From: JBOGGN01 sp050744165
GTDB taxonomy: Bacteria > Actinomycetota > Acidimicrobiia > Acidimicrobiales > Palsa-688
Assembly: GCA_050744165.1 (NCBI GenBank)
Contig: JBOGGN010000366.1
Location: forward strand, 1-31,205
Direction: 5' to 3'
Length of the DNA: 31,205 nt
The notes below the pieces were generated by a model that was not told the DNA's origin, searched no databases, and worked only from the letters and a program-made list of their open reading frames with translations. A program made the translations under genes and the position numbers. Below are positions 1 through 7,053 of this stretch, piece after piece. Every line of letters begins with the position of its first letter. The stretch's first letter is position 1.

Positions 1-2
1 TC

Positions 3-641
3 GACGCGCTCCGGGCCGTCGTCGAGGAACGCACCCGCATCGCGCGCGAACTGCACGACATCGTCGGCCACAGCCTCAGCGTCATGACGGTCCAGACGTC
101 GGGCGTGCGTCGGCTGCTCCGCCCCGAACAGGCCAAGGAACGCGAGGCCCTCCTCGCAGTGGAGCAGACTGGGCGCGAGGCGCTCGCCGAGATGCGACAA
201 GTCGTCGGAGCTCTGCGCGATCCGGCGGAAGGCCCTGCGCTGGCGCCGCAGCCGAGCCTGAGTCGGGTCGACAAGCTCGTCGCGCAGGCCTGCGACGCCG
301 GGCTCGCGGCGCACCTCAACATCGAAGGCGAGCCGGTGCCGCTGTCAGCCGGCGTAGACCTAACGGCTTACCGACTCGTGCAAGAGGGTCTGACGAACGC
401 GATCAAACACGCCGCCGCGGGCCACGCCGAAGTGCGCATCCGCTACGACGCTGATCATGTCGAGATCGAAGTGTGCGACGACGGCCGAGGGACGAACGGT
501 GCTGATCCGATCGCAAACGGGGGTGGGAACGGGTTGGTGGGCATGCGCGAGCGTGTGTCCATCTACGGCGGCGAGCTCGAGGCGGGTCCGCGCGCCGAAG
601 GCGGATTCCGGCTCCGCGCGTGTCTTCCGTTGACGACATGA
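3..641 (+). CDS. NarL/DesK-type sensor histidine kinase, 5' end outside the window
   Basis: This is the C-terminal part of a two-component sensor kinase that should phosphorylate the response regulator encoded directly downstream. The frame is open from base 3. It begins inside the HisKA_3 dimerisation region with ERTRIARELHDIVGHSLSVM, where the His of ELHD is the phospho-acceptor. The HATPase_c domain follows: N-box EGLTNAIKHA, G1-box DDGRGTNG and G2-box NGLVGMRERV. The first ATG in view (84) lies inside the kinase core, so it is not the true start. The sensor and membrane part, and therefore the signal, lie upstream and cannot be seen. The stop overlaps the regulator start in an ATGA. Family assignment is secure; the stimulus is unknown. 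Confidence 0.93.
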   Translation, partial: DALRAVVEERTRIARELHDIVGHSLSVMTVQTSGVRRLLRPEQAKEREALLAVEQTGREALAEMRQVVGALRDPAEGPALAPQPSLSRVDKLVAQACDAGLAAHLNIEGEPVPLSAGVDLTAYRLVQEGLTNAIKHAAAGHAEVRIRYDADHVEIEVCDDGRGTNGADPIANGGGNGLVGMRERVSIYGGELEAGPRAEGGFRLRACLPLTT

Positions 642-1306
642 CGCTCCGCGTGTTCATCGCGGACGACCAGGCACTCATGCGCGCCGGGTACCGCATGATC
701 CTCGAGGTGGAACCGGACATCGAGATCGTCGGTGAGGCCGCGAACGGCCGCGAGGCGGTGGCCGAGGCCGGTCGGCTGCGGCCCGACGTCGTGTTGATGG
801 ACGTTCGCATGCCCGAGATGGACGGCATCGAAGCGACCCGCCGTCTGCTCCATGGGAACAACGACACGAAGGTCGTGATGCTGACGACGTTCGACATGGA
901 CGAGTACGTCTACGAAGCACTGCGTGCAGGGGCGAGCGGGTTCCTGCTCAAGGACGTGCCGCCCGAACAGCTCGTCGCCGGCATCCGCTCCGTCGCCGCG
1001 GGCGACACACTGCTCGCGCCCTCGGTGACCCGGCGCTTGATCCAGGAGTTCGTGCGCCGGCCGCCGGACACGCTGCGTTCCTCGGCGCCGGAACTCGCCC
1101 GGCTGACCGCGCGGGAGGTGGAGGTGCTCCAGATGATGGCGCGCGGCCGGTCCAACACCGAGATCGCTACCGACTTCTTCGTCAGCGAGACAACGGTAAA
1201 GACTCACGTGGCGCACGTGCTAGCCAAGCTCGGGGTGCGCGACCGCGTGCAAGCGGTGGTGTTCGCCTACGAGGCGGGCATGGTACTGCCCGGCGATTCA
1301 GGCTAA
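638..1306 (+). CDS. NarL/FixJ-family response regulator
   Basis: This is a DNA-binding response regulator, partner of the kinase just upstream. An N-terminal receiver domain has the acidic pair D9-D10 (FIADDQ) and the phospho-acceptor D55 in VVLMDVRMPEMDG; FLLKD supplies the conserved Lys. The C-terminal LuxR-type helix-turn-helix runs from LTAREVEVLQMMARG through SETTVKTHVAHVLAKLGV. I chose ATG 638 because it gives a 4-base ATGA overlap with the kinase stop, typical of translational coupling, and starts directly at MTLRVFIADDQ. A GTG at 620 would add six residues. At 222 residues it is normal for the family. Target genes cannot be read from this window. Confidence 0.94.
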   Translation: MTLRVFIADDQALMRAGYRMILEVEPDIEIVGEAANGREAVAEAGRLRPDVVLMDVRMPEMDGIEATRRLLHGNNDTKVVMLTTFDMDEYVYEALRAGASGFLLKDVPPEQLVAGIRSVAAGDTLLAPSVTRRLIQEFVRRPPDTLRSSAPELARLTAREVEVLQMMARGRSNTEIATDFFVSETTVKTHVAHVLAKLGVRDRVQAVVFAYEAGMVLPGDSG

Positions 1307-1372
1307 CCCGGCGCCGACCGTCCCTAATCCTAATGCGCGTCCCCGAATCCCGCGTCCTGGATGCCCCAGTAC

Positions 1373-1388
1373 GCCGCCTCAGGGCGGC
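1373..1388 (-). terminator. Short GC hairpin after vapC
   Basis: GCCGCC (1373-1378) and GGCGGC (1383-1388) form a 6-bp stem with a TCAG loop, directly past the vapC stop and between convergent genes. There is no T-run, so intrinsic termination is only a possibility. Confidence 0.3.
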
Positions 1389-1389
1389 C

Positions 1390-1800
1390 TCAGGGTGTGG
1401 TCGAAGCCTCGTCCAGGTCAATGCCAACGATGTCGGCTACGCGGCTGAGGTCGACATCGGCAGCGAGCAGCGTCGCTTGGTGGCGTTGGGCGACGGAGGC
1501 GATCATGCAGTCGATTATCCCGCGTGGGGTCACGCCCGCTCGACGGCAACGTCGGTAGATGCTCGCCGCAGCATCGAAGTCAGCGGCGACATCGAAGGTG
1601 AGCAGGTGGAATCGCAGCAAGAGACGCCGTAGATCGGTTTCCCGATCGTCGGTTCGCGCGCCGGCGACGACTTCCATGATCACTGGCTCGGTGACGGCCA
1701 ACGGGCCCTGGTTAGCTATGAGCTCCATCAGGCGTTGATCCACGGCGCTGCTCGTCGCTCGGTCGTACTCCACCCAGGCGGAGGTGTCTGCCAGTATCAC
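1390..1800 (-). CDS. vapC: VapC-family PIN-domain ribonuclease toxin
   Basis: This is the toxin of a type II toxin-antitoxin pair, a PIN-domain Mg2+-dependent endoribonuclease that usually cleaves tRNA or rRNA. At 136 residues it fits the family. The acidic catalytic residues are visible: D5 (MILADTSAWVEY), E43 (EPVIMEVVAG), D97 (RGIIDCMIASVA) and D115 (LLAADVDL). The start codon is GTG at 1800, overlapping the vapB stop in GTGA, so translation is coupled to the antitoxin. The active site looks intact, so the toxin is probably functional. The RNA target cannot be inferred. Confidence 0.93.
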   Translation of the reverse strand: MILADTSAWVEYDRATSSAVDQRLMELIANQGPLAVTEPVIMEVVAGARTDDRETDLRRLLLRFHLLTFDVAADFDAAASIYRRCRRAGVTPRGIIDCMIASVAQRHQATLLAADVDLSRVADIVGIDLDEASTTP

Positions 1801-2006
1801 GAGTTGTGGGGTCGGGTGTCGGCTGGCACTTTCCCGATGGCATGGGCCCCGCGCATGGCCAGGGCCTCGTCGCGGGTCATCGGCTGTCCGGCGAGGTGGC
1901 GCAGGGCGAGATCAACCGCCTCGGTCTTGGTCCGCAGTCCGTAGCGGTCCATGATGGCCTGGAGGTAGCTGTCTTCAATCTCGATGTTCGTACGGACCTT
2001 GGTCAT
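1797..2006 (-). CDS. vapB: VapB-family antitoxin
   Basis: This small antitoxin pairs with the VapC encoded directly downstream and should bind the operator at its own promoter. The N-terminus MTKVRTNIEIEDSYLQAIM, followed by GLRTKTEAVDLALRHLA, is the ribbon-helix-helix fold of actinobacterial VapB proteins. The C-terminal tail, about residues 40-69, would wrap the toxin. I chose ATG 2006 rather than the in-frame GTG at 2021 because 2006 starts right at the RHH strand and lies six bases after a TATACT -10 element, as in a leaderless mRNA. The upstream start would lie inside the palindromic operator. Confidence 0.9.
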   Translation of the reverse strand: MTKVRTNIEIEDSYLQAIMDRYGLRTKTEAVDLALRHLAGQPMTRDEALAMRGAHAIGKVPADTRPHNS

Positions 2007-2010
2007 ACAC

Positions 2011-2037
2011 CTAGTATACACGCCGTACGTGTACTAG
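2011..2037 (-). promoter_or_regulatory. vapBC operator and promoter
   Basis: Two nested perfect inverted repeats lie just before vapB: outer arms CTAGTA (2011-2016) and TACTAG (2032-2037), inner arms TACACG (2017-2022) and CGTGTA (2028-2033, sharing two bases with the outer arm), spacer CCGTA. The minus-strand -10 hexamer TATACT (2018-2013) lies inside and ends six bases before the vapB ATG. This is the arrangement expected for autorepression by a VapBC complex. Binding itself is inferred. Confidence 0.7.
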
Positions 2038-2097
2038 TCGTGTATCGAGTCGGCCAGCTGGGCTTGCCAATGCTCCCCGGCGACTGACCCCAAAAAG

Positions 2098-2409
2098 CTG
2101 GTTGACGAGCCCGGCGCCCACAGCTTTGGTCGGTCGCTTGCCGAAGCGAAACGCAACGCGACGGAGGTGGTTGCTCTGTGGTTCGAGTTGGAGCCGGACG
2201 CCTTTGATATCGAATGGGACGTTCAGCTCGGGAAGTTGGCCAGCGTGGTCAAACGCGCGCGGACAGCGATGGTTCATGCCGACGAGGACCAGCGCCGCCG
2301 CGACGACGCCGTCCGTGCCCTCACCAACGCGGGAATCAGCTACCGCGACGTCGGTGAGTTGCTCGGACTTTCCTTCCAACGTGTCGCCCAGATCGCAAAG
2401 GCCTCCTGA
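2098..2409 (+). pseudogene. HicB-like antitoxin fragment lacking its N-terminus
   Basis: The frame encodes PGAHSFGRSLAEAKRN and then ALWFELEPDAFDIEW, which resembles the HicB antitoxin core. A C-terminal helix-turn-helix follows: ALTNAGISYRDVGELLGLSF and QRVAQIAK. The expected first strands and their Met are missing. The frame is closed by a TAG at 2035, and no ATG, GTG or TTG occurs in frame before GTG 2167. A start at 2167 would give an 80-residue protein with the HTH but only part of the HicB fold. The 5' end abuts the vapBC promoter, which suggests truncation by rearrangement. No HicA-like gene is adjacent. It may still be made as a short HTH protein from GTG 2167. Confidence 0.55.
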
Positions 2410-2482
2410 CCAGCTGTCGGTTGGCGTGGCCCGACAACGCCAGCCGGTACCCGAATTGCGCTGTTCATCCCGGCGTTTGACT

Positions 2483-2509
2483 GGTCCCTGCCGCCCGCCG
2501 GAAGGGACC
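2483..2509. terminator. Hairpin between the hicB-like fragment and the sigma gene
   Basis: GGTCCCT (2483-2489) pairs with AGGGACC (2503-2509), with an inner CCG/CGG. The stem is strong but no T-tract follows. It could end transcription of the upstream fragment. The rest of 2410-2599 shows only a possible GGAAAG/GATACT promoter pair (2551-2556 and 2574-2579) before the sigma gene. Confidence 0.35.
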
Positions 2510-2599
2510 GCCTGAGCTGCAAGACCGAGCCTTTGTCGAAGCGGGACTAAGGAAAGGGCCCTGTTGAGGACTTGATACTGTCGATGGAGGGCGTGAGGT

Positions 2600-3115
2600 G
2601 TGGCTAGCGACAGAAGCGATGGTTTCGAGGCCTTCTACCGCTCTCAGTACCGGGTCCTGGTTCGGGCCTTGACCGTAGCGTGCGGCGACGCCAATATGGC
2701 CGGCGAGACGGCGGACGAGGCCTTCGTCCGCGCCTTGGAGCGTTGGCCTCGGGTCGCGGTCATGTCTTCACCCGGGGGTTGGCTGTACCGCGTGGCCTTC
2801 AATCTTGTCGCCCGTCGAGGTCGACGGGCCGAGGTCGAACGCCGTATGGGCTGGCGGGCGGCGATGCAGGAAAGCGTCCCACCAGCCGAACCTGACCTTG
2901 AGTTGTGGGCCGCGGTCGGATCCCTGCCATTGCGCATGCGGCAAGCCGTTGCTTTGCGCTACATCCTGGGCCTGAGCGAGGCGGAAGTGGCGTCGGCAAT
3001 GGGAACGACAACGGGATCGGCATCGGCGACGCTGACCGCCGCCCGACACAACCTTAAGGCGAAACTGCGCTTGTGCGCTGACCCGACGGAGGTGGTAGCC
3101 CATGGCGGACCTTGA
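2600..3115 (+). CDS. ECF-type RNA polymerase sigma factor
   Basis: This is a group 4 (extracytoplasmic function) sigma factor that redirects RNA polymerase to a small regulon. Region 2 runs from about residue 8 (FEAFYRSQYRVLVRALTVA) to SPGGWLYRVAFNLVARRGRR. Region 4 is SLPLRMRQAVALRYILGLSE followed by AEVASAMGTTTGSASATLTA, a typical helix-turn-helix. It is 171 residues, usual for the class. The start is GTG 2600 with GGAGG at 2586-2590. The stop overlaps the next gene by 14 bases, so that membrane protein is the likely partner that controls it. Confidence 0.9.
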   Translation: MASDRSDGFEAFYRSQYRVLVRALTVACGDANMAGETADEAFVRALERWPRVAVMSSPGGWLYRVAFNLVARRGRRAEVERRMGWRAAMQESVPPAEPDLELWAAVGSLPLRMRQAVALRYILGLSEAEVASAMGTTTGSASATLTAARHNLKAKLRLCADPTEVVAHGGP

Positions 3116-4085
3116 GACCCGGCTGCAGCAGTTGGCGTCGGGCTCTCAACCTACGCCCCCTCCGATCGAAGTCCTGCGCCGCCGCGCGGCCCGCCGCCGG
3201 GTGCGCCGTGTCCTGGCCATCACCGTGGGTGCGGGTCTCGGGTTGTCCATGGCGATTGTGGCCGCCCGCGTCTGGCGCCCGGGAAGTGCGAGCACCGAAG
3301 TGGCCACCGGGCAGCCAACTACTGCGGTGCCTTCTCCCGGTGACGTGCGGATCATGGCTGGACGTTTCGTCGCTTCGGTGGAGTTGGACGGCGGCGCCCT
3401 TCGCATCGATCCGACAGCAGCCACCCCGCAGGTCAGTGAGCAACACGCCATCGCCACCTTCCGCGCCGGCACGCCTCCCGACACGTTCACCCAAGGCGTC
3501 GTGGTCGGCTTCGGCAGCGTCACCATAGCGACGAACCTAACGACGGGGAACACTCCGCGGTTCACTCACCAAGCCAGTTGGGTCGTGTTCTACAGCGAAG
3601 GACCCCTCAACTGCCCCGCCATCGCCGCCGCCTCGGCGAGTCCCCAACCTGCGCCGACAACGGCCTTCATCCTCTCTGCCAGCACCACCGCCGTCGACTA
3701 CACCGGACGCGGATCGGTCTGCGGCGAGCCGCCGAGAGGACCCACGGTGGCCACCGCTTCGATCTACCAATCCGTGCCCTGGACACCCGTTGCCGAGAAC
3801 GGGGCCACCGCCACGGTCGGCTACACGGCACCTCCGTGCGGAACCCTGGTGACGGTCTCGGCCAACGCACAGCCGGTCGAGACTCCCGTCGTCGAAGTCC
3901 TTGTTGAGATTCCGCTTGACACCATCGCTTGCCCGCCCAGCCGCCCGGCGACAGCGACGTTTCGCCTTGCCACACCCGATGTAGTGCTCCTTCACGGACC
4001 AACGGGCGCCGTCACCGGTCGCTTCACCGGGACCGGACCTGATGAGTTCACCTATTACGACGGAGTTCTCCGCACCACGCCTTAG
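3102..4085 (+). CDS. Membrane-anchored protein coupled to the ECF sigma factor (possible anti-sigma)
   Basis: A short basic cytoplasmic N-terminus (about residues 1-36, with RRRAARRRVRR) is followed by one membrane segment (about 37-58, VLAITVGAGLGLSMAIVA). A roughly 265-residue extracytoplasmic domain rich in Thr, Ala and Pro completes it. The ATG at 3102 lies inside the end of the sigma gene, so the two are translated together. Position and topology are those of an anti-sigma factor, but I see no HxxxCxxC zinc motif, and the cytoplasmic part is short for a classical anti-sigma domain. It may be a sensor or a secreted-domain effector of the sigma factor. I recognise no domain in the outer part. 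Confidence 0.72.
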   Translation: MADLETRLQQLASGSQPTPPPIEVLRRRAARRRVRRVLAITVGAGLGLSMAIVAARVWRPGSASTEVATGQPTTAVPSPGDVRIMAGRFVASVELDGGALRIDPTAATPQVSEQHAIATFRAGTPPDTFTQGVVVGFGSVTIATNLTTGNTPRFTHQASWVVFYSEGPLNCPAIAAASASPQPAPTTAFILSASTTAVDYTGRGSVCGEPPRGPTVATASIYQSVPWTPVAENGATATVGYTAPPCGTLVTVSANAQPVETPVVEVLVEIPLDTIACPPSRPATATFRLATPDVVLLHGPTGAVTGRFTGTGPDEFTYYDGVLRTTP

Positions 4086-4378
4086 CCCGGATGCACGTGC
4101 GCCCAGCAGCTCGGTGGACGCTTGAACGCAAAGGGAGCGGTCATGAGATAAGCCGAGCGGAAGTTCTCGAAAGCCAGCCGGTGGCAGCCCGGTCCGGGAG
4201 ACGCCACGGTCGCCGTAGCAAAGCCTCCGGGTCCGGTTGAGAGGTTTGTGGGCGGTGCGCCTGGCTATTGGGACGGGCTCAGGGGCATTCGGTGGCGCCG
4301 ACGTTGGGGTAGTCGACGTGCGACTCTGCCTGGCTCGCTCAGAAACGCCTGACATGCACTTCTGTCGTCAGATGGAGG
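4086..4378. other. Intergenic region with no recognisable gene
   Basis: About 290 bases between the membrane protein and the tRNA. Open frames here have neither convincing coding character nor a recognisable product. Some GC-rich self-complementary patches occur around 4185-4240, but I could not fold them into a known RNA. Confidence 0.5.
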
Positions 4379-4459
4379 TGGGCGCGGAGGGAGTCGAACC
4401 CTCATGCCCGGAGGCCGCAGGGTTTAAGCCCGCTGTGTCTGCCGTTTCACCACGCGCCC
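4379..4459 (-). tRNA. tRNA-Leu (anticodon TAA)
   Basis: On the minus strand the acceptor arms GGGCGCG (from 4459) and CGCGCCC pair fully, with discriminator A at 4379. The anticodon stem GCGGG/CCTGC encloses CTTAAAC, giving anticodon TAA. A long 13-base variable region (class II) fits leucine. The T arm is GAGGG-TTCGACT-CCCTC. The sequence after the discriminator is CCT, so the CCA end is not encoded. Reads UUA, a codon expected to be rare in such a GC-rich genome. Confidence 0.95.
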
Positions 4460-4526
4460 GGGAACAACAAGCCGGCGTCCGAGGAGTGTGGCACGCCGGC
4501 GACGCCCGGTGGCGCCCGTTTCCTTC

Positions 4527-6008
4527 TCAGCCTTTGGTCGTCGTCGTGGTGGTGGCGGGCGCGATCGGTAACCCGCCGAAGCCACCCAGGTCCTGGACCA
4601 CCTGATCCTCCAAGGCGAACATGGTGGTGTCGCTCAGACTGTCGTTCTCCAACATGGCGAAATGGACGTTGTGGGGTGCATTCACGATCCCGACCAGCCC
4701 CGCGACGCCGTCGAGCGAACCGGTCTTGCCCTCAAGGGTGCCGACCAGCGCCGTGCGAAGGTCGCGGTTGACGAGAGTCCCCGATTCGCCGGCTACCGGC
4801 AGCCCGGCCAGCACCGGGGCATAGGCGGCGTTCGCCCCGAGGTCGAGGGCGGCCAGCAACTCCTGGCACGTCGCCTGGTCGGTCCGCGACAGGCCTGATC
4901 CGTCCGCCATGTGGACCCCGGCCAACGGGACGCCGTTGCGGGCGGCGATCCGCATCACCTCGGCGACCCCGCCGGCAGTCGTGCCCGCGCCACCGATCTC
5001 CTTGTCGATGGCCCGGACGAGCAACTCCGCAGTCCAGTCGTCGCTCGCCCGGATCATGGACTCCACGATCTGGGTGAGCGGCGCCGAGCTCACCGTGGCC
5101 AGCACCACTGCCCCCTTCGGAGCTGCCTGGTCGGCGGCGGCCGCTGCGGGTACGTGTTGGGCCGCGAGAAGCGCGGCTAGCTGCGAGGCCGCGTAGTTGG
5201 GCGGGTCGGCGGCCAGCGTCACCTTGGCCGGGGTGTACACCGCCCCCTCGTCGACGCTCAAGGCCGACAACGCCCCGATCTGCTCCTGGGCCTGGTAGCT
5301 GGCGGGCCATACCGGCAGGAACGCCACGTCTTTCTCGTAGCTGTTGTCGCCCTTGATCCCCCCGGTGACCCCCTTCACGCCCGCCTGCACGAGGGCGTTG
5401 GCCAGGTTCTGAAGCGGTGTCCAGGGGTAGCCAGCCACGCGCACCCGTGCCGCCTCTGCCGCGATGAAGGCCGGCGTCGCTAAGAGAGGGTCGCTCCCTC
5501 CGACGAGCCACAGCTGGCTGACGAGGCCGTTGACCGGCGCAGCTGGCGCCTCGACCGAGGTGGTGAAGCGGTAGTCAGGCCCCAGCACCGACAGTGCCGC
5601 CTCGGCCACCAGCAGTTTCTGGGTCGACGCGGGGATCATCGGGGTGGCCGGCTGGTGCTGGTACAGGACCTTGCCGCCCGAGGACTCCACGTCAAGGCAC
5701 GAGTTGGTGCCCGTCAGCGCAGCGTCCAGTTGGGCCTGCAGCGCCACGACCGCTGGGGAAAGTCCCCCCGCCGCGGTCCTCGCCGTTGTGGAGGGATGGC
5801 CGGCACTCGAGGAGGTGGTGGGGGCCACAGTGGTCGATGAGTCACCAGTCGTCGTATCGAGCGACGTCTGCAGGGTCGTCCGCGCCGCCGCCCGGACCTG
5901 GCCGTCGGAAGGTCCGAGCCGGACCACCATGACTGCGCCCCCGACGGCTGCGATGAGTACCCCAAGCGCCACCGTGAGGGCCTTGGTCAGCCCGGCCACG
6001 GAGGTCAC
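4527..6008 (-). CDS. dacB: PBP4-type D-alanyl-D-alanine carboxypeptidase/endopeptidase
   Basis: This class C penicillin-binding protein trims peptidoglycan peptides outside the membrane. An N-terminal membrane anchor (about residues 8-30) is followed by a Ser/Thr-rich linker (about 44-75). The catalytic SxxK motif is S128-T-Q-K131 (PASTQKLLVAEAAL), and K428-T-G is in EGKTGSLDGVAG. DGSGLSR at about 370 is also typical of PBP4. The second motif, normally SDN, reads S322-D-D324 in RASDDWTAELL, a notable substitution. The protein ends with a poly-Thr tail (PATTTTTTKG). Start is GTG at 6008, with no strong ribosome site in view. It diverges from the EamA transporter. At 493 residues it is normal for the family. 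Confidence 0.92.
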   Translation of the reverse strand: MTSVAGLTKALTVALGVLIAAVGGAVMVVRLGPSDGQVRAAARTTLQTSLDTTTGDSSTTVAPTTSSSAGHPSTTARTAAGGLSPAVVALQAQLDAALTGTNSCLDVESSGGKVLYQHQPATPMIPASTQKLLVAEAALSVLGPDYRFTTSVEAPAAPVNGLVSQLWLVGGSDPLLATPAFIAAEAARVRVAGYPWTPLQNLANALVQAGVKGVTGGIKGDNSYEKDVAFLPVWPASYQAQEQIGALSALSVDEGAVYTPAKVTLAADPPNYAASQLAALLAAQHVPAAAAADQAAPKGAVVLATVSSAPLTQIVESMIRASDDWTAELLVRAIDKEIGGAGTTAGGVAEVMRIAARNGVPLAGVHMADGSGLSRTDQATCQELLAALDLGANAAYAPVLAGLPVAGESGTLVNRDLRTALVGTLEGKTGSLDGVAGLVGIVNAPHNVHFAMLENDSLSDTTMFALEDQVVQDLGGFGGLPIAPATTTTTTKG

Positions 6009-6153
6009 CTTAGGTGACCAAGGCCCGCGAACCAGGCACAGCCGGACACGAGCCCGAACGTTTCGGTTGCTCCTGGTTAGGTGGGCAACTCGGGTCCTAT
6101 GACCAGGAACTCGCCCGCGACCGAGGTCTCCCTGCCCGCTGGTGGCCCGGTAG

Positions 6154-6159
6154 TACCGT
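6154..6159 (+). promoter_or_regulatory. -10 element (TACCGT) for the EamA gene
   Basis: TACCGT fits TANNNT and ends six bases before the GTG at 6166, implying a leaderless transcript. It repeats the pattern seen before several other genes here. No clear -35 box. Confidence 0.45.
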
Positions 6160-6165
6160 CGCGGA

Positions 6166-7047
6166 GTGCCCTTGGCGGTGAGCTGCGCCCTGGTGTCCTC
6201 GCTGCTCTACGCCTTGGCGTCGGTCATGCAGCACCGTGCCGCTCGAGCCCAGCCTCAGGACACCAGCATGCGGTGGGGGCTCATGCTCCGGCTGGTCCGC
6301 AACCGCAGCTGGATGGTCGGCATCGCCCTCGACGCGTTGGCCTACGCCCTGCAGTTCGTGGCCTTGGCCCACGCATCGCTGGTCCTGGTCCAGCCGCTAC
6401 TGGTGTCCGGGCTGCTTTTCGCCCTACCGCTCGGCGCCTGGCTCGCCGGCGGTCGCATGACCGGGCGCGACTGGTGGGGAGCGGTGCTCCTCGTGATCGG
6501 CCTGAGCCTATTCCTCGTGGTGGCATCGCCGGGAAAGGGACACGACCAGGCCTCGGCCCGCGGCTGGATTGGCCTCCTGGTAGTGACGGGAGTGCTGATC
6601 TGCATCCTGGTAGTCCTCGCCCTGGGCCCCGAGCGGAGCAATACGCGGCGCCGGTCGACGCTGCTGGCGGCGGCCGCGGGCATCAACTACGGCGTGACGG
6701 CGGCGCTCACCAAAGCGGTGGCCCATCTGCTTCATATCGGGCCGAGCCACGTGCTGGCCAGCTGGGAGCTGTACGCCCTCATCGCGGGCGGCGTCATCGG
6801 GATGCTGATGGCCTCGAGCGCCTTCCAGGCTGGCGCCCTCGACGCCTCGCTGCCGATGATCACCGTCGCCGACCCCGTCGCCAGCATCCTCATCGGCGCC
6901 CTGATCCTCGGCGAGTCGGTCCGCACGGGGCCCCTCCCGACGCCGCTGGAGCTGCTCGGTCTGGTACTCGTTATCGTCGGCGTCGTTGCCCTGAGCAAGG
7001 CCGAGGTGGTCCGTCTCGTCCACGACGAGGCCGCCGAGAGCTCGTGA
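6166..7047 (+). CDS. EamA/DMT-superfamily membrane transporter
   Basis: An integral membrane protein of 293 residues with about nine to ten hydrophobic segments, arranged as two EamA-like halves. The first half ends around GAVLLVIGLSLFLVVASPG (about residues 105-123) and the second around LLGLVLVIVGVVALSKAE. PLLVSGLLFALPLGAWLAGG and DPVASILIGALILGES are the typical conserved patches at matching places in each half. It probably exports a small metabolite; the substrate cannot be read from sequence. Start is GTG at 6166. It diverges from the PBP4 gene and converges on the radical SAM gene, which ends seven bases away. Confidence 0.85.
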   Translation: MPLAVSCALVSSLLYALASVMQHRAARAQPQDTSMRWGLMLRLVRNRSWMVGIALDALAYALQFVALAHASLVLVQPLLVSGLLFALPLGAWLAGGRMTGRDWWGAVLLVIGLSLFLVVASPGKGHDQASARGWIGLLVVTGVLICILVVLALGPERSNTRRRSTLLAAAAGINYGVTAALTKAVAHLLHIGPSHVLASWELYALIAGGVIGMLMASSAFQAGALDASLPMITVADPVASILIGALILGESVRTGPLPTPLELLGLVLVIVGVVALSKAEVVRLVHDEAAESS

Positions 7048-7053
7048 GCCCGC

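Noticed and set aside
4185..4260. Possible group II intron or other structured RNA remnant
   Set aside because: Some GC-rich complementary patches, but no intron domain V, no reverse transcriptase and no convincing fold by eye.
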